The notes under the pieces: generated by a model
What the model was told of the DNA's origin: nothing
What the model saw: only the letters and a program-made list of their open reading frames with translations
The model's database searches: none
Origin: Mycobacterium sp. 1164985.4
GTDB lineage: Bacteria; Actinomycetota; Actinomycetes; Mycobacteriales; Mycobacteriaceae
Length of the DNA: 59,360 bases
Assembly (NCBI RefSeq): GCF_001668575.1
Contig: NZ_LZMD01000056.1
Span: 1 to 59,360, forward strand
Reading direction: 5' to 3'
Made by a program: the position numbers and the translations under genes
Part shown: one piece after another, positions 1 through 8,857 of the stretch
Layout of the letters: every line of letters starts with the position of its first letter
How positions within the stretch are numbered: the stretch's first letter is position 1

Positions 1-711
1 CACCCGGCCCGTTCCCTTGCGGGGCGGCACCGGGGTCCGGCCACGAACCAGCCGGGCGCCGAAGTACTCGCGCGCCAGCGAAACCACTTCGTCGTGATCG
101 ACATTGCCCGCTACCGCCAGAACCATCCGCTCGGGGGTGTACCGACGGAGGTGGAAGGAGTGCAACTGGGCACGCGTCATCGACGAGATCGAATCCGCAC
201 TGCCGATCACCGGACGGCCGACGGGATGCGAGCCGAACATCGCCGAAAGGAAGACGTCGCCGAGGGTGTCCTCGGGATCGTCGTCACGCATCGCGATCTC
301 TTCGAGCACCACGTCGCGTTCGACCTCGACGTCCTCGGCCGCGCACTGGCCGCGCAACACCACGTCGGCGACCAGGTCGACGGCGAGCTCCAGGTCGGAG
401 TCGAGCACATGCGCGTAGTAGCAGGTGTGCTCCCTGGCGGTGAAGGCGTTGAGCTCACCGCCGACCGCGTCGACGGCCTGCGCGATGCTGACCGCCGACC
501 GGGTCGGCGTCGACTTGAACAGCAGATGTTCGAGGAAGTGCGCAGCACCCGCGACACTCGGGCCTTCGTCGCGCGAACCGACGTTGACCCACAACCCGAC
601 CGACGCCGAATGCACCGACGGGATGTACTCAGTGACCACACGCAGGCCACCGGGTAACACGGTGCGCCGCACCGCCTCCGAAGATCTGCCGCCACGTCCT
701 CCGTGGCGCAA
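1..711 (-). CDS. pepR: M16-family zinc metallopeptidase, N-terminal part (runs off the window)
   Basis: Only the N-terminal half is present; the gene continues past the left edge. The translated frame reads LPGGLRVVTEYIPSVHSAS, then the inverted zinc motif HFLEH, where the two His bind zinc and Glu is the base, then LNAFTAREHTCYYAHVLDSD and VVLEEIAMRDDDPED. This is the order expected of the pitrilysin/processing-peptidase family and of mycobacterial PepR (Rv2782c type). The gene follows gpsI on the same strand with almost no gap, so it is probably cotranscribed with it. The start is uncertain: a TTG at 711 precedes a GGAGG-like stretch, and a GTG lies about 14 codons further in. The protein is probably cytoplasmic; its substrate is unknown. 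Confidence 0.88.
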   Translation of the reverse strand, partial: MRHGGRGGRSSEAVRRTVLPGGLRVVTEYIPSVHSASVGLWVNVGSRDEGPSVAGAAHFLEHLLFKSTPTRSAVSIAQAVDAVGGELNAFTAREHTCYYAHVLDSDLELAVDLVADVVLRGQCAAEDVEVERDVVLEEIAMRDDDPEDTLGDVFLSAMFGSHPVGRPVIGSADSISSMTRAQLHSFHLRRYTPERMVLAVAGNVDHDEVVSLAREYFGARLVRGRTPVPPRKGTGRV

Positions 712-715
712 AGCC

Positions 716-2989
716 CTAACTGCTGGCCGCTGCGGCATCTGCCGGCGCGGTCTCCGAGTTGGCCGCTTCCTCCTCAACCAGGATCAGCGAGATTTTTCCA
801 CGGTTGTCGATGTCGGCGATCTCCACACGCAGCTTGTCGCCGACCTTGACGACGTCCTCGACCTTGGCGATCCGCTTGCCACGTCCCAGCTTCGAGATGT
901 GGACCAGTCCGTCGCGACCCGGCAGCAGCGACACGAAGGCGCCGAAATCCGTTGTCTTGACGACGGTTCCGAGGAACCGCTCGCCGACCTTGGGCAGCTG
1001 CGGGTTGGCGATCGCGTTGATCTTGTCGATCGCCGCCTGCGCCGACGGGCCGTCGGTCGCACCGACGAACACGGTGCCGTCGTCCTCGATCGAGATCTGC
1101 GCGCCGGTCTCCTCGGTGATCTGGTTGATGATCTTGCCTTTCGGGCCGATCACCTCGCCGATCTTGTCCACCGGCACCTTGATCGTGGTGATGCGCGGCG
1201 CGTACGGGCTCATCTCGTCGGGACCGTCGATGGCTTCGGCCATCACCTCGAGGATGGTCAGCCGGGCGTCCTTGGCCTGCGCCAGCGCACCCGCCAGAAC
1301 CTGGGAGGGGATGCCGTCGAGCTTGGTGTCCAGCTGCAGCGCGGTGACGAACTCCTTGGTGCCTGCGACCTTGAAGTCCATGTCGCCGAACGCATCCTCG
1401 GCGCCGAGGATGTCGGTCAGCGCGACGAACCGGCGCTCGGTGCCGCCATCGGCCCCTTCAACTTCCACGTCATCCGATACCAGACCCATCGCGATACCCG
1501 CGACCGGCGCCTTCAGCGGCACACCGGCGTTGAGCAGGGCGAGCGTCGAGGCGCACACCGAGCCCATCGACGTAGAACCGTTGGAACTCAACGCCTCCGA
1601 CACCTGACGGATCGCGTACGGGAACTCTTCGACGCTGGGCAGCACCGGCATCAGTGCACGCTCGGCCAGCGCGCCGTGGCCGATCTCGCGGCGCTTCGGC
1701 GAGCCGACGCGGCCGGTCTCACCGGTCGAATACGGCGGGAAGTTGTAATGGTGCATGTAGCGCTTGGAGGTCTCCGGCCCCAGCGAGTCGATCTGCTGGG
1801 CCAACTTCATCATGTCGAGCGTTGTGACGCCCAGGATTTGGGTCTCGCCGCGCTCGAACAGCGCGCTGCCGTGGGCTCGGGGGACCACCGCGACCTCGGC
1901 GCTCAGCGCGCGGATATCAGTGATGCCGCGACCGTCGATGCGGAAGTGGTCGGCCAGGATGCGTTGGCGCACAAGCTTCTTGGTCAGCGAGCGGAACGCG
2001 GCGCCGACCTCCTTCTCGCGGCCCGCGTACTGCTCGGCCAGCCGCTCGAGCACCTCGGCCTTGATCTCGTCGGTGCGGTCGTTGCGCTCGGCCTTACCGG
2101 CGATGGTCAGCGCCTCCGACAGCGCGTCGGTGGCCACCGAGGCGACCGAGTAGTAGACGTCGTCGCCGTAATCGGGGAACACCGGGTACTCGCCCGTCGG
2201 CTTGGCCGCACGATCGGACAGCTCCTGCTGGGCCTCGCACAGCACCTTGATGAACGGCTTGGCGGCCTCCAGGCCCTCGGCGACGACGGCCTCGGTGGGC
2301 GCCTGCGCCCCGCCGGCGATCAGCTCGACGACGTTCTCGGTGGCCTCGGCCTCGACCATCATGATCGCGACGTCACCGTCTTCGAGCGCACGACCGGCGA
2401 CAACCATGTCGAACACGGCGCGCTCGAGCTGCTCGACGGTCGGGAACGCGACCCAGGTAGCCCCCGCGTTTCCAGCATCGGGGATCAGCGCGACACGCAC
2501 GCCGCCGACGGGTCCCGAGAACGGCAGGCCCGCGATCTGCGTGGACGCCGAGGCGGCGTTGATCGCGACCACGTCGTACAGATCCTTGGGATCGAGGCTG
2601 AGCACGGTGACCACGACCTGGATCTCGTTACGCAGGCCGTCGACGAACGTCGGCCGCAGCGGACGGTCGATCAGGCGGCACGTCAGGATCGCGTCGGTCG
2701 AGGGACGACCCTCGCGGCGGAAGAACGAGCCGGGGATGCGCCCGGCCGCGTACATGCGCTCTTCGACGTCGATGGTCAACGGGAAGAAGTCGAAGTGGTC
2801 CTTGGGGTTCTTGCTGGCGGACGTCGCGCTCAGCAGCATGGTCTCGTCGTCGAGGTAGGCGGCGACGGCGCCGGCGGCCTGCTGGGCCAGCCGGCCGGTT
2901 TCGAAGCGGATGGTGCGGGTGCCGAAGCTCCCGTTGTCGATCGTGGCGGTCGATTCGTACACGCCGTCTTCAATTTCAACTACAGACAT
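716..2989 (-). CDS. gpsI: Polynucleotide phosphorylase / guanosine pentaphosphate synthetase I
   Basis: 757 residues, full length for bacterial PNPase, which degrades RNA 3' to 5' with phosphate and can add tails. The order is two RNase PH cores (about 10-150 and 350-580) around an all-alpha linker, a KH domain with the GPKGK loop (about 600-655), and an S1 domain (about 665-737; [20 protein letters not shown]). The Ala/Glu-rich tail is typical of mycobacteria. The FFRREGRPS motif and the SMGSVCAS stretch of the catalytic core are present. The ATG at 2989 gives the conserved start [13 protein letters not shown]. rpsO lies upstream, the classic rpsO-pnp order, but with a 313-nt spacer; pepR follows. 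In M. tuberculosis a lipoprotein gene (lppU) sits in that spacer and it is absent here. Confidence 0.97.
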   Translation of the reverse strand: MSVVEIEDGVYESTATIDNGSFGTRTIRFETGRLAQQAAGAVAAYLDDETMLLSATSASKNPKDHFDFFPLTIDVEERMYAAGRIPGSFFRREGRPSTDAILTCRLIDRPLRPTFVDGLRNEIQVVVTVLSLDPKDLYDVVAINAASASTQIAGLPFSGPVGGVRVALIPDAGNAGATWVAFPTVEQLERAVFDMVVAGRALEDGDVAIMMVEAEATENVVELIAGGAQAPTEAVVAEGLEAAKPFIKVLCEAQQELSDRAAKPTGEYPVFPDYGDDVYYSVASVATDALSEALTIAGKAERNDRTDEIKAEVLERLAEQYAGREKEVGAAFRSLTKKLVRQRILADHFRIDGRGITDIRALSAEVAVVPRAHGSALFERGETQILGVTTLDMMKLAQQIDSLGPETSKRYMHHYNFPPYSTGETGRVGSPKRREIGHGALAERALMPVLPSVEEFPYAIRQVSEALSSNGSTSMGSVCASTLALLNAGVPLKAPVAGIAMGLVSDDVEVEGADGGTERRFVALTDILGAEDAFGDMDFKVAGTKEFVTALQLDTKLDGIPSQVLAGALAQAKDARLTILEVMAEAIDGPDEMSPYAPRITTIKVPVDKIGEVIGPKGKIINQITEETGAQISIEDDGTVFVGATDGPSAQAAIDKINAIANPQLPKVGERFLGTVVKTTDFGAFVSLLPGRDGLVHISKLGRGKRIAKVEDVVKVGDKLRVEIADIDNRGKISLILVEEEAANSETAPADAAAASS

Positions 2990-3302
2990 AGGTGTCCGTA
3001 TGGCCTCTCTGGTTCAGTGTCTCCACTGTTTAGCTGTTTTTGCGTCGTCACAGCGTATGAACCACGGGCCTCGATGCGGCTACGGCCATCGATCGAAGCT
3101 GCCGGAGATTCTTCCGGCAGCCACTACCGAAGACCGCGCGATCGAGCAGGTCCTGGTTATGACGCGCGGGAACGATGCTCGCGGAGCTGCGAAAATCGCA
3201 CCCAAGTCGTTCGGGCCGAAACGGCAGTCGAACGGACTCATCGTACTCTGCGGCGAGTACGCGGCCGAAATCCCGGCGCGCAATCTGCGCGCCGGTCTGG
3301 CG
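2990..3302. other. rpsO-gpsI intergenic region (313 nt), no gene seen
   Basis: No convincing coding frame is present: the open stretch on the minus strand lacks recognisable domains and a ribosome-binding site. It contains the rpsO-proximal stem-loop at 3273-3295 and a short CAGTG/CACTG stem near 3016-3029 that would lie in the gpsI leader. In many bacteria the pnp leader is a cleavage and autoregulation site, but nothing here proves that. Confidence 0.6.
3273..3295 (-). terminator. Perfect 9-bp stem-loop after rpsO
   Basis: The arms CCGGCGCGC (3273-3281) and GCGCGCCGG (3287-3295) pair perfectly around a 5-nt loop, AATCT. The stem starts 7 nt beyond the rpsO stop codon. There is no U-tract, as is common for mycobacterial terminators, so it may terminate, attenuate or protect the rpsO 3' end before gpsI. 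Confidence 0.65.
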
Positions 3303-3572
3303 TCAGCGGCGAAGGCCGAGCCGTTCGATCAGCGTGCGGTAGCGCTGGACGTCGACCTGGGCCACGTACTTGAGCAGCCGGCGCCGACGGCCGACGAGCA
3401 GCAGCAGGCCGCGCCGCGAGTGGTGATCGTGCTTGTGCACCTTGAGGTGCTCGGTCAGGTCGACGATCCGCCTGGTCAGCAGTGCGACCTGCGCCTCGGG
3501 CGAGCCGGTATCGGTGTCATGCAGGCCGTACTCGCTCAGGATCGACTTTTTCTGTTCGGCGGTAAGCGCCAC
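3303..3572 (-). CDS. rpsO: 30S ribosomal protein S15
   Basis: 89 residues, the exact family length, beginning [16 protein letters not shown] and ending LIERLGLRR. The S15 signature ([23 protein letters not shown], then [19 protein letters not shown]) is intact; it binds 16S rRNA and helps build the platform of the small subunit. The GTG start at 3572 is preferred over upstream codons because a GGAG box lies 8 nt before it and the protein then aligns end to end with the family. A stem-loop follows the stop. Confidence 0.97.
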   Translation of the reverse strand: MALTAEQKKSILSEYGLHDTDTGSPEAQVALLTRRIVDLTEHLKVHKHDHHSRRGLLLLVGRRRRLLKYVAQVDVQRYRTLIERLGLRR

Positions 3573-3668
3573 GAAAACAACTCCATCTATCTCAGTCCGC
3601 GGGAAAGGGCGCGTGGCCCCGGTGAGGCGCGGCCGCCGCGAACTGCAGCGCACGCCCGGTCGGCAGGG

Positions 3669-3674
3669 AGTCTA
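3669..3674 (-). promoter_or_regulatory. Possible -10 box for rpsO
   Basis: TAGACT on the minus strand fits the mycobacterial SigA -10 pattern TANNNT and lies about 97 nt upstream of the rpsO start, in the 202-nt spacer after ribF. No strong -35 is visible. Confidence 0.35.
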
Positions 3675-3774
3675 ACAGCGGCGGTGGTGCAGTACGAAAT
3701 TCGCCGAGCGCGCACCGACGTACGCCTGTCGGGACGCCACCCTGAGGGTTTTGTCCGCGATTGAACGCGCGGCG

Positions 3775-4746
3775 TCAGCGGGCCAGGATCGTGCGCGCGT
3801 GGTCGGTGTCGCGGCCCATCTGCTCCACCAGGTCGTCGACGTTGGCGAACTTCTCCTGGCCCCGCAGCCTGGCCACGAAGTCGACGGCAACGTGCTGGCC
3901 GTACAGGTCGGCGTCGGTGTCCAGCACGAACGCCTCCACCGTGCGGGTGCGCCCGGAGAACGTCGGGTTGGTGCCGACCGACACCGCGGCCTGGTAGCGC
4001 TCGCCCGGGACGACGCTGCCCGCGATCGGGCCGTGGCCGAGCACGGTGAACCACGCCGCGTAGACCCCGTCGGCGGGAATCGCCGAGTACATCGGCGGGG
4101 CCACGTTCGCGGTGGGAAAGCCGAGCACCTTGCCGCGTCCGTCGCCGCGCACCACAACACCCTCGACGCGGTGCGGTCGCCCCAGCGCCTCGGCGGCGGC
4201 GACGACGTCGCCCGCGTCGACGCAGGACCGGATGTAGGTCGAGGAGAACGTGACGGTCTCATCCCGGTGGTGCTCGGCCACCAGCGACATCGCCTCGACG
4301 GCGAAGCCGAACCGCTCACCGGCCTGGCGCAACAGGTCGACGTTGCCGGCGGCCTTCTTCCCGAACGTGAAGTTCTCCCCCACCACGACCTCGACCACGT
4401 GCAGGCGTTCGACCAGCAATTCGTGGACGTAGCGCTCGGGGGTGAGCTTCATGAAGTCGGCCGTGAACGGCATGACGAGAAAGACATCGATGCCCAGTTC
4501 CTCAACCAACTCGGCGCGCCGGGTCAGCGTGGTCAGCTGGGCGGGATGGCTGCCCGGGAACACGACCTCCATCGGATGGGGGTCGAACGTCATCAGCACG
4601 GTCGGCACACCACGCGACCGTCCCGCCTTGACCGCGTGGTTGATCAGCTCCTGGTGTCCGCGATGGACACCGTCGAACACCCCGATCGTGAGCACGCATC
4701 GGCCCCAGTCCGTCGGGATCTCTTCTTGTCCCCGCCAGCGCTGCAC
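3775..4746 (-). CDS. ribF: Bifunctional riboflavin kinase / FAD synthetase
   Basis: 323 residues. The N-terminal nucleotidyltransferase half carries GVFDGVHRGHQEL (the HxGH-like site) and makes FAD from FMN and ATP. The C-terminal flavokinase half carries GRGKVLGFPTANV and TVEAFVLD and phosphorylates riboflavin. The GTG at 4746 gives VQRWRGQEEIPTDWGRCVLTIG, matching mycobacterial RibF; an earlier in-frame codon would add a non-conserved Arg-rich stretch. A TAGGCT -10 box ends 7 nt before this GTG, so the mRNA is probably leaderless. It is divergent from the DtxR-type regulator gene and lies upstream of rpsO. Confidence 0.95.
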   Translation of the reverse strand: MQRWRGQEEIPTDWGRCVLTIGVFDGVHRGHQELINHAVKAGRSRGVPTVLMTFDPHPMEVVFPGSHPAQLTTLTRRAELVEELGIDVFLVMPFTADFMKLTPERYVHELLVERLHVVEVVVGENFTFGKKAAGNVDLLRQAGERFGFAVEAMSLVAEHHRDETVTFSSTYIRSCVDAGDVVAAAEALGRPHRVEGVVVRGDGRGKVLGFPTANVAPPMYSAIPADGVYAAWFTVLGHGPIAGSVVPGERYQAAVSVGTNPTFSGRTRTVEAFVLDTDADLYGQHVAVDFVARLRGQEKFANVDDLVEQMGRDTDHARTILAR

Positions 4747-4829
4747 GAGGGCAAGCCTACGGCGCGGCCGGGGTCGCGCGCCTCGCTGGATCCCCCGGAT
4801 GAGGTGACCATTGCCTAAACTTTCTAACT
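4747..4829. promoter_or_regulatory. Divergent leaderless promoters of ribF and sirR/mntR
   Basis: The 83-nt spacer has TAGGCT on the minus strand (4759-4754), 7 nt before the ribF GTG, and TAAACT on the plus strand (4816-4821), 8 nt before the regulator GTG at 4830. Both spacings place the transcription start at or beside the start codon. No Shine-Dalgarno sequence is seen for either gene. Confidence 0.6.
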
Positions 4830-5525
4830 GTGAATCCTGCCGGCGATGCACGTGACCTGACGACGGTTGCCCAGGACTACCTGAAAGTCATCTGGACCGT
4901 CCAGGAGTGGTCGCAGGAGAAGGTGAGCACGAAGCTGCTCGCCGAACGCCTCGGCGTGTCGGCCAGCACGGCCTCGGAGTCGATCCGCAAGCTGGCCGAC
5001 CAGGGCCTGGTCAACCACGAGAAGTACGGCGCGGTGACGCTGACCGAAGCCGGCAGCGCCGCCGCGCTGGCCATGGTGCGCAGGCACCGGCTGATGGAGA
5101 CGTTCCTCGTGCGCGAGCTGGGCTACAGCTGGGACGAGGTGCACGACGAGGCCGAGGTGCTCGAACACGCGGTGTCCGACCGGATGCTCGACCGCATCGA
5201 CGCCAAGCTCGGACACCCGACCCGCGATCCGCACGGCGATCCGATTCCGGCCGCCGACGGCCGCGTCCCCACCCCCGACGCTCGCCAGTTGTCGGCCTGC
5301 CACGACGGTGACCGGGGCACGATCGCGCGGATCTCCGACGCCGATCCGGAGATGTTGCGGTACTTCGACAGCGTCGGCATCAACCTCGACTCGCGGCTGC
5401 GGGTCGTGGCGCGTCGCGACTTCGCGGGGATGATCTCGGTGGCCATCGAATCCTCCGACGGCGACGACACGACCGTCGATCTGGGAAGCCCCGCAGCCGA
5501 GGCGATCTGGGTGGTCGCGAGCTGA
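4830..5525 (+). CDS. sirR: DtxR/MntR-family metal-dependent transcriptional repressor
   Basis: 231 residues. An N-terminal winged helix-turn-helix (about 8-65; ERLGVSASTASESIRKLADQG) is followed by the metal-binding/dimerisation domain (about 70-140; HRLMETFLV and EAEVLEHAVSD with Glu and His ligands) and a C-terminal SH3-like/FeoA domain (about 150-231). This is the architecture of mycobacterial SirR (Rv2788), which acts as the Mn-responsive repressor MntR. The GTG at 4830 directly follows a -10 box, so no leader is expected. The metal cannot be assigned from sequence alone; orthology favours manganese. Confidence 0.92.
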   Translation: MNPAGDARDLTTVAQDYLKVIWTVQEWSQEKVSTKLLAERLGVSASTASESIRKLADQGLVNHEKYGAVTLTEAGSAAALAMVRRHRLMETFLVRELGYSWDEVHDEAEVLEHAVSDRMLDRIDAKLGHPTRDPHGDPIPAADGRVPTPDARQLSACHDGDRGTIARISDADPEMLRYFDSVGINLDSRLRVVARRDFAGMISVAIESSDGDDTTVDLGSPAAEAIWVVAS

Positions 5526-5534
5526 CCCGATCGC

Positions 5535-6416
5535 TTACAGCGTCGCGGGACGCAGCACGACGACCGACTTCGTGCGCGCCGACCGGTCTTCGAGCAACGC
5601 GATGACCTGACCGTCGGGAGCGGTCGCGGCGTAGATGCCGTCGATGCCAATCGGTTTCAACGGCCGCCCGTGGCGCACGTCCTCCGCTTCGGCGAGGGTC
5701 AGGTCGCGGCGCGGGAACGCCAAAAGACATGCGGCGTCGAGGCTGTAGGACAGGCGCGGCGTTTCGGCAAGCTCGTCGAGCGTACGAGCCTCGGTCAACC
5801 CGAACCCGCCGACCCTGGTGCGGCGCAACGCCGTGAGGTGCCCACCGACGCCGAGTGCGGCGCCGACATCGCGGGCCAGCGCGCGGATGTAGGTGCCGCT
5901 GGAGCACTCCACCTCGACGTCAACGTCGACCACGCCGGGATGGCGACGGACGTCGAGCACGGTGAAGCGGTCGATGCGGACGCGGCGGGCCGCCAACTCG
6001 ACTGCCTGCCCCTCGCGCGCGAGCTTGTAGGCACGCTGCCCGCCGACCTTGATCGCGCTGACCGCCGACGGCACCTGATCGATCTCGCCGCGCAACGCGG
6101 CCACCGCTGCCTCGATCTGTGCGTCGGTGACGGCGTCAGCCGAAACCTCCTGCAGGACTTCGCCTTCGACGTCCTCGGTGGATGTGGTCTGACCGAGCCG
6201 GATGGTCGCGGCGTACGCCTTGTCCGTCGCCGTCAACAGTCCGAGGATCTTGGTGGCGCGTTCGATACCGACGACCAGCACGCCGGTCGCCATCGGGTCG
6301 AGGGTCCCTGCGTGCCCGACCTTGCGGGTGCCGAAGAAACGGCGACAACGGCCGACGACGTCGTGGCTCGTCATGCCCGCGGGTTTGTCGACGATGACCA
6401 GACCCGCCTCGGTCAT
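5535..6416 (-). CDS. truB: tRNA pseudouridine-55 synthase
   Basis: 293 residues. It converts U55 to pseudouridine in the tRNA T-loop. Key motif [13 protein letters not shown] holds the catalytic Asp (about residue 43); [24 protein letters not shown] and a C-terminal PUA-like region are also present. The ATG at 6416 overlaps the pptT stop (ATGA), so it is translationally coupled to pptT. The frame is open further upstream but runs through pptT and has no family similarity there. Confidence 0.95.
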   Translation of the reverse strand: MTEAGLVIVDKPAGMTSHDVVGRCRRFFGTRKVGHAGTLDPMATGVLVVGIERATKILGLLTATDKAYAATIRLGQTTSTEDVEGEVLQEVSADAVTDAQIEAAVAALRGEIDQVPSAVSAIKVGGQRAYKLAREGQAVELAARRVRIDRFTVLDVRRHPGVVDVDVEVECSSGTYIRALARDVGAALGVGGHLTALRRTRVGGFGLTEARTLDELAETPRLSYSLDAACLLAFPRRDLTLAEAEDVRHGRPLKPIGIDGIYAATAPDGQVIALLEDRSARTKSVVVLRPATL

Positions 6417-7093
6417 AGCACGATCGCGGTCAGCGCCAACCCGTCGCGGACCGACCACCGGCCGGTCAGGGTTTCCAGTGGAGGTCCGTGCATCGCGGCC
6501 GGATCGATCAGGATGCGCGAGACGAACCGGCCTGAGGTGCCGCTGTCGTCGACGTCGAAGGCGATGTGCGCGTCCTCGAAACCCAGCCAGCGGTGGGTCA
6601 GCGGAAACCACGCTTTGTACGTCGCCTCCTTGGCGCAGAACAGGATTCGGTCCCAGTGCAGGACCGCGGGCAGCTGTTCGAGCTCGGTCCGTTCGACGGG
6701 CAGGCTGATCGCGTCGAGCACACCGTCGGGCAGCACACCGTGCGGTTCGGCGTCGATGCCGACCGATCGGACTTCGGCCTGTCGGCCGACGACCGCGCCC
6801 CGGTACCCCTCACAGTGCGTCAGGGAACCGACGATGCCGTCGGGCCAGCACGGCTCGCCCTTCTCCCCCTTCAGGATCGGCACCGGTCCGACGCCGATCT
6901 CGGAGAGCGCCTGCCGCGCGCAATACCGCACGGTGATGAACTCGTTGCGGCGTTTCGCCACCGACTTGGCGATCAACGGCTCCTCTTCGGGCAGCGGCGC
7001 GAGGCCGGGCGGATCGCGGTACACCTCGGCGGCGGCCAACCCGGACGTCGTCGCCGGAAGCACACCCGACAGCAGCGAAGCGGCCACCGTCAT
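6413..7093 (-). CDS. pptT: 4'-phosphopantetheinyl transferase PptT
   Basis: 226 residues, Sfp type. It transfers 4'-phosphopantetheine from CoA to the carrier domains of polyketide synthases, type-I FAS/ACPs and siderophore synthetases. Visible motifs are [21 protein letters not shown] (Mg-binding Asp and Glu) and [15 protein letters not shown], the family's CoA/Mg site. The ATG at 7093 overlaps the stop of the upstream phosphodiesterase gene (ATGA), and its own stop overlaps truB. The operon pairs the loading enzyme with the enzyme that removes the same group. Confidence 0.96.
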   Translation of the reverse strand: MTVAASLLSGVLPATTSGLAAAEVYRDPPGLAPLPEEEPLIAKSVAKRRNEFITVRYCARQALSEIGVGPVPILKGEKGEPCWPDGIVGSLTHCEGYRGAVVGRQAEVRSVGIDAEPHGVLPDGVLDAISLPVERTELEQLPAVLHWDRILFCAKEATYKAWFPLTHRWLGFEDAHIAFDVDDSGTSGRFVSRILIDPAAMHGPPLETLTGRWSVRDGLALTAIVL

Positions 7094-8046
7094 CGCGAGA
7101 ACTGCCTGTCGCGGATCCGCTGCTGCATCTTCTGCGCGTTCTCCCGCATCTCCTGGGTGATCTGGAAGTGTCCACCGAACTCGTTGAGGTACCCGGGCGG
7201 ATACTGCGGGTCGGGCAGAATCTGCCGCATCCAGCGATACGGCTTGCGGCGCCGCCACTCTCGCGGATATCCGACCGACACCTCCTCGAACCGCACGCCG
7301 TCGTACCACGTGGTGCGCGGAATGTGCAGGTGCCCGTACACCGAGCACACCGCGTTGTAGCGGGTGTGCCAGTCGGCGGTGGCGGTGGTACCGCACCACA
7401 GCGAGAACTCCGGATAGAACATCGCGTCGCAGGGTTCGCGCACCATCGGGAAGTGGTTGACGAGCACCGTCGGCGTCATCCAGTCCAGGTCCTCGAGCCG
7501 CTTGCGGGTGTAGGCCACCCGGTCGCGGCACCATGCGTCGCGGGTGGCGTACGGCTCGGCCGACAGCAGGAATTCGTCGGTGCCGACGACGTTGCGTTCC
7601 CGCGCGATGGCCAGCCCCTCTGCCTTGGTGGCCGCGCCCTCGGGCAGGAAGGTGTAGTCGTACAGCAGGAACATCGGCACGATCGTGGCCGGGCCGCCCT
7701 CCTCGGTCCACACCGGAAACGGGTGCTCGGGCGTGATGATGCCCATCTCGTCGCACATGTTGACCAAGTAGTCGTAGCGGGCCTTGCCGAAGATCTGCAT
7801 CGGGTCTCGGTTCGTGGTCCACAGCTCGTGGTTGCCCGGGATCCAGATCACCTTGGCGAACCGCTTGCGCAGCAGATCCAGCGCCCACCGGATCTCGTCG
7901 GTGCGCTCGGCGACGTCGCCGGCGACGATGAGCCAGTCGTCCGGAGAGGCCGGATGCAGCGACTCGGTCACGGGTTTGTTGCCGGTGTGACCCGTGTGCA
8001 GGTCGCTGATCGCCCAAAGGGTGGGTCGTCGGCCGTCGCGTGTCAC
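7090..8046 (-). CDS. pptH: Phosphopantetheinyl hydrolase PptH (calcineurin-like phosphoesterase)
   Basis: 318 residues with all metallophosphoesterase blocks: ISDLHTGH, VAGDVAER, PGNHELW, LVNHFPM and YGHLHIPR, binding a two-metal centre. The ortholog Rv2795c is known to strip 4'-phosphopantetheine from carrier proteins, opposing PptT; the tight overlap with pptT supports the same role here. The GTG at 8046 gives VTRDGRRPTLWAISDLH. A TACCCT -10 box (8060-8055) lies 8 nt before it, so the pptH-pptT-truB mRNA probably starts without a leader. Confidence 0.93.
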   Translation of the reverse strand: MTRDGRRPTLWAISDLHTGHTGNKPVTESLHPASPDDWLIVAGDVAERTDEIRWALDLLRKRFAKVIWIPGNHELWTTNRDPMQIFGKARYDYLVNMCDEMGIITPEHPFPVWTEEGGPATIVPMFLLYDYTFLPEGAATKAEGLAIARERNVVGTDEFLLSAEPYATRDAWCRDRVAYTRKRLEDLDWMTPTVLVNHFPMVREPCDAMFYPEFSLWCGTTATADWHTRYNAVCSVYGHLHIPRTTWYDGVRFEEVSVGYPREWRRRKPYRWMRQILPDPQYPPGYLNEFGGHFQITQEMRENAQKMQQRIRDRQFSR

Positions 8047-8054
8047 AACTGACC

Positions 8055-8060
8055 AGGGTA
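8055..8060 (-). promoter_or_regulatory. -10 box of the pptH-pptT-truB operon
   Basis: TACCCT on the minus strand ends 8 nt before the pptH GTG. It fits the TANNNT pattern with leaderless spacing. Confidence 0.45.
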
Positions 8061-8093
8061 CTTAACCGCATGCCCGCGGCTCGCCCGGCCAAC

Positions 8094-8107
8094 TAGAACA
8101 GGTTCTC
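8094..8107. promoter_or_regulatory. KstR-like palindrome between pptH and the DUF3558 gene
   Basis: TAGAACAGGTTCTC contains the perfect palindrome AGAAC-AG-GTTCT. It matches 7 of the 8 fixed positions of the TetR-type regulator KstR consensus TnnAACnnGTTnnA (only the last A differs). It lies about 32 nt upstream of the -10 box at 8139, a position suited to control of the plus-strand gene; it is also 34 nt from the pptH -10 box. Confidence 0.5.
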
Positions 8108-8138
8108 GTTTCCTCTTCGGCCGCCGCGAGCGGCCCGC

Positions 8139-8144
8139 TACACT
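8139..8144 (+). promoter_or_regulatory. -10 box of the DUF3558-like gene
   Basis: TACACT lies 35 nt upstream of the ATG at 8180. Unlike many genes here, this one has a normal leader with an AAAGGGG ribosome-binding site (about 8169-8175). A TTCGG-rich -35 region is weak. Confidence 0.4.
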
Positions 8145-8179
8145 CCCCGCAGGGTCGGACCGACGAACAAAGGGGTGAG

Positions 8180-8749
8180 ATGCTCGCCAAGCTGCGCTTG
8201 GTCTCGGCACTGTGCGCACTGATCGCTGCGGTGATGGTGGTGTGGCAGGCCAATCCGGCGGGCGCCCCGCGGGTGGATGCCGACGACATTCCGATGACGA
8301 ATGTCACGACGTCGATCAAGTGGCCCGTCATCGAGACGACCGACCCCGCACCGTTCAATCCGTGCAAGCAGATTCCGCTCGACGCGATTCAGGGTATGGG
8401 CCTGGCGTTCACTCCGCCGACGCCGGAGGACCAGCTGCGCTGCCGATACGACGCGGGCAACTACCAGTTGGCCGTCGAGGCGATCGTCTGGCGCACCTAT
8501 GAGCAGACGCTGCCCGCCGACGCGGTCCAGCTCGACATCGACGGCCACCGCGCCGCGCAGTACTGGGTGATGAAGCCGACCGACTGGAACAACCGGTGGT
8601 GGATCACCTGCATGATCGCCTACGACACCAGCTACGGAGTGCTGCAGCAGTCGTTGTTCTATTCCCCGATCTACTCGAACCCGGCCCCCGACTGCATGCA
8701 GACCAACCTGCAGCGCGCCCACGACCTGATCCCGTACTACGTGTTCTAG
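8180..8749 (+). CDS. DUF3558-like exported or membrane-anchored protein
   Basis: 189 residues. A hydrophobic N-terminal segment (about 5-25; LVSALCALIAAVMVVW) acts as signal or anchor. There is no clean lipobox, although a Cys sits inside the segment. The rest is a globular domain with DPAPFNPCKQIPLDAIQGMG, paired Cys, and a C-terminal PDCMQTNLQRAHDLIPYY, resembling the DUF3558/Lpp family found in many mycobacterial lipoproteins. Position and content match Rv2799. A KstR-like palindrome and a -10 box lie upstream. Molecular function is unknown; an envelope location is inferred. Confidence 0.75.
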   Translation: MLAKLRLVSALCALIAAVMVVWQANPAGAPRVDADDIPMTNVTTSIKWPVIETTDPAPFNPCKQIPLDAIQGMGLAFTPPTPEDQLRCRYDAGNYQLAVEAIVWRTYEQTLPADAVQLDIDGHRAAQYWVMKPTDWNNRWWITCMIAYDTSYGVLQQSLFYSPIYSNPAPDCMQTNLQRAHDLIPYYVF

Positions 8750-8796
8750 GGGCTCGGCTCAGCCGTCGAGGCCGCCACCGCCGCGATCGACTGGCT

Positions 8797-8828
8797 GATG
8801 GCCGAGGTCACGCGGGCGGTCGGCCATC
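8797..8828 (+). terminator. Inverted repeat between the DUF3558-like and CocE-type genes
   Basis: The arms GATGGCCGA (8797-8805) and TCGGCCATC (8820-8828) are perfect complements around 14 nt. They lie about 50 nt after the DUF3558-like stop and before the next promoter, as expected of a terminator without a U-tract. Confidence 0.45.
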
Positions 8829-8857
8829 GCAGCATCGGTTCTGCGTAGCCTCGTGTC

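Noticed and set aside
3080..3283. 67-codon open frame between rpsO and gpsI as a gene (possible lppU remnant)
   Set aside because: No signal peptide, lipobox, ribosome-binding site or family resemblance; it includes the stem-loop region.
425..3373. Very long plus-strand open frame opposite gpsI
   Set aside because: High-GC antisense shadow; the composition is Arg/Asp/Gly-rich without domains, and gpsI on the other strand is unambiguous.
8094..8107. LexA/SOS box reading of the AGAACAGGTTCT palindrome
   Set aside because: The mycobacterial SOS box has wider half-site spacing (TCGAAC-N4-GTTCGA); the 2-nt spacing fits KstR better.
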